Assembly: GCF_018860745.1 (NCBI RefSeq)
Contig: NZ_JAHKPY010000002.1
Coordinates: 62,001-126,000 of the forward strand
Source: Zobellia uliginosa
GTDB lineage: Bacteria > Bacteroidota > Bacteroidia > Flavobacteriales > Flavobacteriaceae
Reading direction: 5' to 3'
Length of the DNA: 64,000 nt
The notes below the pieces were generated by a model. That model was given only the letters and a program-made list of their open reading frames with translations, made no database searches and was not told where the DNA came from. Below, one piece after another: positions 1-8,249 of the stretch. Within the stretch, counting starts at the first letter, position 1; each line of letters begins with the position of its first letter. The position numbers and the translations under genes were made by a program.

Positions 1-135
1 TGTTTTTTGTATAGGTTTTTTTTATGGATTCCTTAAAACTATACAATAGCTTGCAAGGGTAATTAAGTTTTAAAATTCTACTTAATACAATGATCTTTCT
101 CTTTCTTATAATTATAAGAACTAAACCAGTTTAAA

Positions 136-2241
136 ATGAAAACTATGAAAAAAATTAAATACATTTTTGTTGTATTTTTTATGATTTTAGTAAGTTGTGA
201 TGCTGATGATAATCGCATTGCTGTAGCACTTTCAAATCTAACAGTAAGTCCAGAAGTAAGTGATGATGGTTCGGGTAAAGTCGTTTTTAGAACATCGGCG
301 ACTGGGGCCAATGTTGTTAAATATGATTTTGGAGATGGGACAACTGGAGAATCTATCACGGGATATACTACACATACCTATACTAATAGCGGTCAGAATA
401 CCTATACTGTAATCTTAACAGCTATTGGTTCGGATGGCAATACTATAACAGAAACCGTTGATGTAACTGTTGATGTTCCAGTAATGAATTCAGACCTTGT
501 AAATTTACTTACGAAGGGTGATTCAAAAAAATGGTTTTTAGCTGCATCACAAGCTGGCCATTTGGGCTTAGGTCCAGCACGGGATGGTATTGATGGAGAT
601 TGGTGGTATCCTAAATGGTATTCCTCTCAGGCTTTTGAAAAATGTGGAAGCGAAATTTCTGATTGTTTCTGTGATGATGAGTTAACTTTTTCTGTTGATA
701 GCAATGGTGAGGTTTCTTATGTACTTGATAACAAAGGTCAAACATTTTTTAATGTAGGACATAGAGATGTTGTTGCTGGAACTGAAGAAGAAGATTATTG
801 TTATGACTATGATACTTCAGGTACAAAATCGGTAATTATTTCGACAGTTGAAGGTAATGTTCCTGAAGCTGAAACTACTGGGATGCAAATGGATTTTTCC
901 GATGGTGGGTTTATGAGTTATTATGTAGGTTCTTCATCTTATGAAATCCTTTCCATAAGCGAGAACTTACTTTATGTTAGGACTTACGATACATTGAATC
1001 CTGATTTGGCATGGTATCTAAAGTTTTCTGCAGAAGTCTCCACGGATGGAGGTGAAGAAAGTCTTGAAACAATTTTCACCAATTTGGTTTGGTCAGATGA
1101 ATTTGATGTGGATGGAACTCCTAATACTGATAATTGGACCTATGACCTAGGTGCTGGTGGTTGGGGGAATGGTGAAGCTCAGACTTATACCGATAATCCT
1201 GAAAATGTTATAGTTGAAGATGGTGTATTAAAAATTACCGCAAAGGGAACTATTGGTGGGGCAAGTGGTGTTAAACATTATTATGATGATATTACTTTGT
1301 TAGAAACAGGTGGCGCTGCGTCCAATTTGGAAGACTTTGAAGGAACTGCCCCGGAATTTAGTGGTTTTGGTGGAGCCTCTTCCACAGTAATTGATAATCC
1401 AGATGCTTCAGGTGCAAATACTTCTCTTAAGGTCGCAGAGTCTCTTAAGAATAATGGAGCTGAGACTTGGGCCGGAACTTTATTTGATGTAACAACGCCT
1501 ATAGATTTAAATACCTATACTAGTATAAGTGTTAAAACTTGGTCTCCTGCAGTTGGTGCAATAGTTAAATTAAAATTAGAAAACCAAGCCAATGCAGACG
1601 AGTTCTTTGAAGTAGACGCTCTTTCTACGGTTGAAAATGAATGGGAAACCTTAACTTTTGATTTTAGCGATGCTCCTGTTGGAACATATGATCGTGTAGT
1701 TCTGTTTTTTGACTTTGGAGTTAGTCCTGTTGGTGATGCCGCTTATACCTCGGCTCGAATTAAATCAGAAAATTTATATGAGTTTACATATGGTCGTGTA
1801 GAGATTAGGGCAAAGCTTCCATCAGCAGGAGGTACTTGGCCCGCGTTATGGGCTTTGGGAGCCAATTTTGATACGGTAGGATGGCCTGCTTGCGGTGAAA
1901 TTGATATTATGGAACATGTAGGGAACAATTCTAATACAACTTCAAGTGCATTACACTATACTGGTAATTCCGGAGGCAATGCGGTTACGGGTTCAACATC
2001 TGTACCAACGGCTACCTCAGAGTTCCACAATTATACGGTAGAATGGACAGCTGATAGTATTAAGTTTGTTGTAGATGATGAGTTGATACATACCAGCTTT
2101 GTCAATTCTAGTGATACACCTTTTAATAGCGATTTCTTTTTTATTATGAATATTGCAGTTGGGGGCACACTTGGAGGTACAATTGATACTGCTTTTACTG
2201 AAGATACTATGGAGGTTGATTATATCCGGGTTTATCAATAG
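136..2241 (+). CDS. GH16 family glycoside hydrolase lipoprotein (laminarinase-like) with PKD domain and inserted domain
   Basis: Likely an outer-surface endo-beta-1,3-glucanase or related GH16 enzyme. The 701-residue product starts with a lipoprotein signal (basic start, hydrophobic run, VSC lipobox with Cys near residue 21). A PKD-type domain with a YDFGDGT motif follows (about 33-115), then a Cys-containing module found in flavobacterial lipoproteins (about 125-300). The GH16 catalytic fold begins at about 320 (WSDEFD). Its catalytic motif GEIDIME puts the nucleophile and acid/base Glu at about 588 and 593. The GH16 fold is interrupted at about residues 373-535 by a carbohydrate-binding-like beta-sandwich; see findings. 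A start at the third Met-containing codon (145) is also possible. The gene stands alone and ends at a strong terminator. Substrate (laminarin, mixed-linkage glucan or another glucan) cannot be told from the sequence. Confidence 0.88.
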   Translation: MKTMKKIKYIFVVFFMILVSCDADDNRIAVALSNLTVSPEVSDDGSGKVVFRTSATGANVVKYDFGDGTTGESITGYTTHTYTNSGQNTYTVILTAIGSDGNTITETVDVTVDVPVMNSDLVNLLTKGDSKKWFLAASQAGHLGLGPARDGIDGDWWYPKWYSSQAFEKCGSEISDCFCDDELTFSVDSNGEVSYVLDNKGQTFFNVGHRDVVAGTEEEDYCYDYDTSGTKSVIISTVEGNVPEAETTGMQMDFSDGGFMSYYVGSSSYEILSISENLLYVRTYDTLNPDLAWYLKFSAEVSTDGGEESLETIFTNLVWSDEFDVDGTPNTDNWTYDLGAGGWGNGEAQTYTDNPENVIVEDGVLKITAKGTIGGASGVKHYYDDITLLETGGAASNLEDFEGTAPEFSGFGGASSTVIDNPDASGANTSLKVAESLKNNGAETWAGTLFDVTTPIDLNTYTSISVKTWSPAVGAIVKLKLENQANADEFFEVDALSTVENEWETLTFDFSDAPVGTYDRVVLFFDFGVSPVGDAAYTSARIKSENLYEFTYGRVEIRAKLPSAGGTWPALWALGANFDTVGWPACGEIDIMEHVGNNSNTTSSALHYTGNSGGNAVTGSTSVPTATSEFHNYTVEWTADSIKFVVDDELIHTSFVNSSDTPFNSDFFFIMNIAVGGTLGGTIDTAFTEDTMEVDYIRVYQ

Positions 2242-2254
2242 TTATTAATAATTA

Positions 2255-2296
2255 AAATAAAAAAAGGTTAGCATGTACATGCTAACCTTTTTTTAT
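2255..2296. terminator. Perfect 22-bp palindromic terminator after the GH16 gene
   Basis: A perfect palindrome at 2266-2287 (GGTTAGCATGT and its complement) is preceded by an A run and followed by a T run. It can work in both directions and separates the GH16 gene from the convergent cytochrome remnant. Confidence 0.85.
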
Positions 2297-2589
2297 TTAG
2301 GTAAAACCGTTATTGTAATTTTAATAAATGGGAAGTTCATCAAAAACAAAGCATTAGATAAGGTCACAAAGTCCATGCTCTAGATTTAATTCCAATCCAT
2401 TTGTTGCGTCCAAGGGATTCTTTGTCCTGTGGAAATCCAATTCTTGTACTTTTATCTTGGGCTCATGGCCATCGAAACCAGTAATAACTCCTTTTTACTC
2501 TATTGGTTAGCCTTTACCATAGAACTAAGTATAACTTTAAAAAAATATTCTATTACCACTACATGGGGTTGTTCATTTAAATTTATAAT
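2297..2589. other. Non-coding stretch, no recognisable gene
   Basis: About 290 bases lie between the GH16 terminator and the 3' end of the cytochrome remnant. A short plus-strand reading frame at 2429-2635 overlaps the remnant and resembles nothing I recognise. I see no tRNA, repeat or promoter here. Confidence 0.5.
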
Positions 2590-3325
2590 TCAATTTGCTT
2601 TCGACTTCCCTTCTTGTTCCAAAGAATCCAAATAGGTGTTGATAAGGTCAATACCTTCATCATGTTTGATGCTCGTACCAATTAGGGGCATAAAATAGCC
2701 AGGAATAGCAGTACCCATTCGATCACTAATTTGCGTACGCTCTACATAAATATTACTTTCTGTAAATGGGGTTTCAAAAGTAAAATAGAATTTATCTCCG
2801 AAATCTCTATTATAAGAGCCCCCTTTTTGATGACAATGGGCACAATTCACATCTAAGTAAGCTCTTGCTCGTTTCTCCAAAGTCAAACTAGTGTCTGACC
2901 AATCAGGAAGTGTAGGAATCTGTGAAACCTCCGGAGCTTCGGCAAGCATATTATTATCCTTAAAAAATTGAAGGATATTCTGCCCATTATGATTAAAATT
3001 CATTGCTCTAGCTTTTGGTCCAATAGGTACGATTTTCTCATTAAGCTCGTGACATTGCACACACATTGTATTTGAAGGAACTACATAATCTACTATTCTT
3101 GAAACTCCTAGGTCATCAATCCAATCTACCTGAAGACCGTGTGCATCATCATCCAATACGGCATCAGTTTGATCTTCGTTCCAAAAATAATTACGAACCA
3201 ACCACTCCCCATTCTTTTTAATCAATACCCTAGTTTCAATACATTTTTTTCCTAAGGAAGAATCTCTTTCGTCATTTAGGTAGTAGAAAGTCTTTGCTAG
3301 TATTGTATTATCAGGAAAATCTAAT
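2590..3325 (-). pseudogene. 5'-truncated diheme c-type cytochrome (SO_2930-like) remnant
   Basis: The frame encodes about 245 residues matching the C-terminal part of the intact 410-residue cytochrome at 31,961-33,193, with both CxxCH haem motifs (CVQCH and CAHCH) kept. The lipoprotein signal, the calcium-binding repeats and the next 180 or so residues are missing. Similarity to the intact copy starts at LLDFPDN; the DNA of the two copies runs in parallel up to about 3,325 and then diverges abruptly. Beyond that point the DNA encodes a Tc-toxin fragment on the other strand. The open frame runs on to 3,351 but those first residues are not cytochrome sequence. No signal peptide remains, so a working periplasmic cytochrome is unlikely. 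Confidence 0.8.
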
Positions 3326-6002
3326 AGCATCAACAGTGAGGAATAACCCACAGGGAAAGGTAGATTATTCTATTCATGGTGGTTATTCGATATATAATTG
3401 GGAGTTGTTTTTTCATATTCCTTTATTGATTGCAACACGACTAAGCCAAAATCAAAAGTTTGATGAAGCCAGAAAATGGTTTCATTATATATTCAATCCA
3501 ACCGCTCCATCTGATGTAGATGAGGGAGCTAAACGTTTCTGGATAACAAAACCATTTTTTAAGGAATTCGATCAGCAAACTAAAACGCTCGAAGAATTAA
3601 TAAATGACCCTGAAAATCAAGCCGAGCTTAAAAAACAATTGGAGCATTGGCAAAACAATCCTTTCAATCCTCATCTCGTGGCCAGATTGCGAAATTCTGC
3701 CTACATGCGGTCTACTGTAATGAAATATATAACAAATTTATTGGATTGGGGAGATCAGCTATTCAGACGAGATAGTATCGAATCGATTAATGAGGCGACA
3801 TTATTGTATGTTATGGCCGCTAACCTATTAGGTGAAAAACCAGATATAACTCCTCCACGTGCAAAACCAAAGGACAGCTCCTTTAATGATATAAAAGACT
3901 CACTTGGGCTATTTGGTACCGCAAAAGTTGATGCCGAGTCATTAATCGATCCATTAGAAATAAATGAAGAAACAGTAGTGGACAATCCATTGAGTATGCC
4001 TCTTCTTTGTTTACCTAAAAATGATAAGTTACTAGGTTATTGGGATAATGTAGCCGATAAGTTATTTAAGATCCGGCATTACATGAATATTGAAGGGGAA
4101 GTCAGACAATTGCCCTTATTTGAGCCACCTCTTGACCCTGCACTTTTAGTAAGAGCTGCAGCGGCTGGACTGGATTTAAATACGATAATGAATGATATAA
4201 CGGCTTCGTTGCCTAATTATCGTTTTCAAATTATACTACAAAAAGCAAATGAGTTATGCAATGATGTCAAGAGCTTGGGTAGTCAATTACTTTCAGCTCT
4301 GGAGAAAAAAGACAGCGAGGAACTGGCCTTGTTGCGTTCAGGACATGAGCTCAAAATGTTGGAGCTGGTACGGGATATTAAAAAACAACAAGTTAATGAA
4401 GCAAAGGAAAATTTGAACGGAATATTTGCAAGTAAAATAAATGTTGAAAATAGAAAGGCTTATTATGAGAATAGGCAATTCAAAAATAGCAAGGAATCAT
4501 CTCATTTGAATTCTCTTAAGGAATCTGCCAAGTATCAAAATTTAAAAAGCTCATATGATATTATTGCTAGTTCTTTAGCACTGGTTCCAAGGTTTACGAT
4601 TGGGGCATGGTCATGGGGAACCACTTATGGAGGAAAAGAACAAGCCGATGCCGCAAAACTACTTGGCATTTCACTAGGAACAGCATCAAACTATAATTCG
4701 ATCACAGCTAATATAGCGAGTGTTGAAGGGGGGCATGGACGAAGACAAGATGACTGGGATTTTCAAGCAGAATCTGCCAGGCTTGAACTCAAGCAAATTG
4801 AAAAACAAATAATTGCTTCAGAAATACGATTGGCAATAGCCGAGAAAGACCTTAGTAATCATGAAATTCAAATGGATCAATCACAAAGCGTGGATGCTTA
4901 CTTGCATGATAAATTCACTAATGCTGAGCTTTATAATCATATGGTGACTCAAATTTCCGGCATTTACTTCCAAACTTACCAAATGGCCTATGATTTGGCC
5001 AAAAAAGCTGAAAAGAGCTACCAATTTGAATTAGGAATATTTGACAGTAACCTTATAAAATTTGGGCACTGGGATAGTTTAAAGAAAGGGTTATTGTCAG
5101 GAGAAAAATTACAATTTGATTTACGCCGTTTAGAAAGTTCTTTCCTTGAGAATAACAATCGAGAGTTTGAGATAACAAAACATATTTCATTACGACGACT
5201 TGATCCCCAAAGATTATTGCAGATTAAAGCAACGGGTAAAGTAGATGGTTTAATAATACCTGAGTGGTTGTTTGATTTAGATTGCCCCGGGCATTATAAA
5301 CGAAGGATAAAGACAGTTGGGTTGTCGATACCATGTATTACTGGACCATATACAAGCGTCAATTGTAAATTAGAATTAGTTTCTAGCAAGATTAGGATAA
5401 ATGCAGTTAATACTGATGACGATAATTTAATTTCCCAAAACTCCAACATAAACACAATCGTAACCAGTTCCGCCCAAAACGACAACGGCATGTTTGAGGG
5501 CAATTTGAGGGATGAACGCTATTTGCCATTTGAAGGTGCTGGAATTGTAGATAGTTCATGGAAATTAGAGCTACCAAAAATGAACCAGTTTGATTACAAT
5601 ACTATTAGTGACGTCATTCTTCATGTTAGTTATACTTCTTTGGTTGGCAATGATGAATTTAAGGAAGATGTAATTGCTGATTATGAGTCAAAATTGAGCG
5701 ATGTCAATGATAATAATAATTATCGCCTGCTAAGTTTAGAACATGATTTTCCAAACGAGTGGCACAAATTTGTAACCGCTGATGTAGATTTTGATGCTGA
5801 ATTAAAGAATGAGCATTTCCCCTATTTCGCTCAATCAAACAGACAAATTAAGAGTAAGGAACTATTTCAGATTAGCACTAACGGAGAATTAGTGCCTGTT
5901 GATAAACTTATTGATACTATAGACATGGAAATTAAAGTCGAAAACGATATTGAAAAGGAACTGGCCACATTTGTAATTGTAGAGTACTCGATAAATTTTT
6001 AG
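3326..6002 (+). pseudogene. Tc toxin A-subunit (TcdA/TcA-like), C-terminal remnant
   Basis: About 890 residues match the C-terminal third of the insecticidal toxin complex A subunit. Recognisable blocks are YNWELFFH, KWFHYIFNPT near the start, a long coiled-coil helical region in the middle (about residues 330-640), and the closing RDERYLPFEGAG followed by FDYNTISDVILH, which in TcA proteins forms the pore and the TcB-binding region. Full TcA proteins are usually over 2,000 residues, so most of the shell and receptor-binding region is absent. The open frame extends back to 3,294 only by reading the cytochrome DNA on its opposite strand. No TcB or TcC gene follows. The frame is otherwise open, so the truncation may be fairly recent. 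Confidence 0.85.
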
Positions 6003-6280
6003 TTTCAATTCGATAAGTTACCAAAAATCGTTTTGTAGACAAGTTTCAAGGCAAACTATCAAATAAAAAAATTGCAATCTCTTCGTAGCAAATTTTGGAT
6101 TGTATAAAATTAGTCGAATTTATCTTGGTTTAAGATTAACAAAATATATATTCGTAATATCAGAAAGTAAAGCATTTTACTTTAAGTTCATTTAAAATAA
6201 CGTCAACAAATCGGTCAACAGGTGAGTTTTTGAGATTGTAACTTATTGATATATAATTTAATACGTGGTTAAGTAGTCGT

Positions 6281-6296
6281 CCTGCCACCCCGACAA
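6281..6296 (+). repeat. tRNA-Pro 3'-end-like direct repeat, copy 1 (candidate attachment core)
   Basis: CCTGCCACCCCGACAA is identical to the copy at 13297-13312. It reads as the 3' half of a T stem (CCTGC), the 3' acceptor strand (CACCCCG) and a discriminator A, as in tRNA-Pro. The bases upstream do not fold as a tRNA, so it is an isolated 3' end. Such fragments are classic by-products of tRNA-targeted integration. No integrase is visible nearby. Confidence 0.5.
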
Positions 6297-6300
6297 AGTA

Positions 6301-6337
6301 AAACCTCGTCAATCATATGATTTACGGGGTTTTTTGT
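6301..6337 (+). terminator. Rho-independent terminator after tRNA-like repeat copy 1
   Basis: AAACCTCGT at 6301-6309 pairs with ACGGGGTTT at 6324-6332, with one G-U pair. An inner AATCATATGATT palindrome extends the hairpin and a T-rich run follows. Its position directly after the tRNA-like fragment is what would follow a tRNA gene. Confidence 0.75.
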
Positions 6338-6658
6338 TTTTAAGTATATCATAAGGGTTTATATGTTTTAATTGAAAACGATAACAAAATCGGATAATAA
6401 ATTAAAAGGCCCAATCCCAAAAGGAGTGTTAAACTCAATGCCCATTACTTTTGTTTTTATGGAGCTTGCGTCATAATTACTAAGGTATCGTGGCTGCAGT
6501 TATATTTTTCGTATTACTTGCCGTGTTTCTGGAAAGGCTTATGTTTTAATTACAGCCACTATCTAGATATTCAAAAGAAAATTTTCTTATCCTTGATTTC
6601 GCTTTTTTGCGTAAATCATCTACGGATAGGTAATCTAAATTAAAACTCATTGCCATAG

Positions 6659-8032
6659 TTACTTTTTAATAAATGGTGAGTGCTTTTTTACAGCATAATT
6701 CGTTTTGAGAAATTTGGATTCCAAAACTTTATTTGAAATAATGATTGCAGCACCTAAGGCTGAACCTAGAGAAGAATTTGTAGTTCTAAGTTTCATAGTA
6801 TTCAAAAACTGGGAAAGTAGTTTAATATAAACTTCATTGTCGCTAAAACCACCATCTATAAAAAGTTGTTTTATTTTAGAGTTTCCAATGGCAATTTTTA
6901 TACTTTTCTCTTGAAGTAAAACTAATTCTAACAGTAATTGATGGTAGGCCTTATCAAAATTATCATAAGGTATTGAAGTTTGGTCTGGCATGTTTTCAGA
7001 AGGTATAGTGTGCCATTTGAACATATGTACAAAATCTCTATTGATTTTAAAAAAGAGGTCTTTGTTGAATTTTATTTTTCTATGGGCATCATGGGGTACA
7101 TTAAAATGCTCGGATAAAACCTTTACTTGAAGCATGTATTCATTGCCCAAAAATAAGGTGGAAACTTTTACGGAGCTTCCATCTATTCTCATGTTGAAGA
7201 GCGAGTTGTTTTTGATATCATCTGGGGTAAGCATTCCTTCGTTGAATGGGTTGATTGATATACTCCACGTCCCGGTAGAAACCAATAAAAAAGGTTTGGT
7301 AATACTGCGTATATAGGGAATTAGAGCAGAAGAGCTGTCATGGATTCCTACGCCCATTTTAATTTTATGTCCCTTATAATGAATCAAATTTGTTTTTCCT
7401 GAGGGCTCAATAGGAGGTAGCTTTTTATCTATTCCTTCTTTATAAACCCATTGGTGATATTCTTTTTTTTGAAAATCCCAAAGTAAGGTATGACAGCCTA
7501 TACTGGTATATTCACTCACAGGAATGTCTGTAAATAGGTAACTCAAGTATTGGGGCAGGTGCAATGAATACTTTATCTTTTTAAAAATTTCTGGTTGCGA
7601 ATTTTTCAGCCAGTATAACTGCATTCCTGTATTTAGCATTCCCATTTTTGGAGAACCTGTTATTCTTGATAGTTTTTTTTCTGGGCCATAAGCTTTATAA
7701 AAAGAATCAGAAACATCTTCTTTTATAGGTTTCAAATAATTGTACAGAGGTGTAAGTGGTTTTCCGTCTTGACCAATATGAACCAGACTAGCTCCGTAAC
7801 ATGAAAAGTTTAGGGATTCAATCTCATATTTAGAAGAGTCAAGCATTTTATCAAACACTTCTTTTACCCATTTTTCCAAGGCTTCAAGGTTTTCCGTTGG
7901 GTAACCATCTTCATCCTCAATTTCATCAAAACGAGCGTATTCACGATGTACTTCTTGGAAGTTATCATCAAATAGAAAGAACTTTTTATTCGTTCTTCCA
8001 ATATCAAATACGGCCGTTACTTTCATTTTCAT
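6659..8032 (-). CDS. FGGY-family carbohydrate kinase (rhamnulokinase-like)
   Basis: Cytosolic sugar kinase of 457 residues, the usual length of the family. The N-terminal phosphate-binding motif is DIGRTNKK (about residues 10-17). The catalytic Asp lies in GVGIHDSSSA (about 230), a GTW ATP-site segment follows near 255, and IDGGFS at 392-397 is the adenosine-binding motif. The neighbouring bifunctional aldolase/dehydrogenase suggests that the substrate is rhamnulose or a similar deoxyketose. No isomerase or transporter gene lies in the window, so the pathway here is incomplete. It is transcribed in the same direction as the aldolase but lies behind the aldolase's terminator, so it probably has its own promoter in 8033-8199. 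Exact sugar specificity is not readable from the sequence. Confidence 0.82.
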   Translation of the reverse strand: MKMKVTAVFDIGRTNKKFFLFDDNFQEVHREYARFDEIEDEDGYPTENLEALEKWVKEVFDKMLDSSKYEIESLNFSCYGASLVHIGQDGKPLTPLYNYLKPIKEDVSDSFYKAYGPEKKLSRITGSPKMGMLNTGMQLYWLKNSQPEIFKKIKYSLHLPQYLSYLFTDIPVSEYTSIGCHTLLWDFQKKEYHQWVYKEGIDKKLPPIEPSGKTNLIHYKGHKIKMGVGIHDSSSALIPYIRSITKPFLLVSTGTWSISINPFNEGMLTPDDIKNNSLFNMRIDGSSVKVSTLFLGNEYMLQVKVLSEHFNVPHDAHRKIKFNKDLFFKINRDFVHMFKWHTIPSENMPDQTSIPYDNFDKAYHQLLLELVLLQEKSIKIAIGNSKIKQLFIDGGFSDNEVYIKLLSQFLNTMKLRTTNSSLGSALGAAIIISNKVLESKFLKTNYAVKKHSPFIKK

Positions 8033-8199
8033 GGTATCATATTTGTGGTACAGGTTATAGGAATTAGCTTTTTAATCTCCAGTGACACTAAATTAATTTT
8101 TTATATTAGCTCTTGTTAGTATAGCTGGAATTTGTATTTAAATTAATGGTAGTAAATTCATTTTTATTTACTTCGAGATAATATTTAATATTGAAAAAA

Positions 8200-8231
8200 C
8201 ACTTCCATGAACCAAGTAATTCATGGAAGTG
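8200..8231 (-). terminator. Terminator of the aldolase/dehydrogenase gene
   Basis: A perfect 12-bp stem (CACTTCCATGAA at 8200-8211, complement at 8220-8231) with an 8-nt loop lies just past the stop codon. On the minus strand it is followed by a T run. Confidence 0.85.
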
Positions 8232-8249
8232 AAACAAAACTCAAATAAA

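Larger units (their letters stand above)
6003..6658. other. Non-coding region with tRNA-like repeat and terminator
   Basis: No credible gene is seen. The stretch holds the 16-base tRNA-Pro-like sequence at 6281-6296 and a terminator at 6301-6337, listed separately. The remaining 320 bases up to the kinase gene contain no frame, repeat or promoter that I recognise. Confidence 0.6.

Noticed and set aside
78-359. Minus-strand frame overlapping the GH16 start
   Set aside because: Shadow of the GH16 gene; no homology-like pattern and no promoter.
3294-3325. Start of the long plus-strand frame taken as the N terminus of a full TcA-like gene
   Set aside because: These bases are the reverse strand of the cytochrome copy, as the paralogue at 32,640-32,680 shows; the TcA similarity starts only at the joint.
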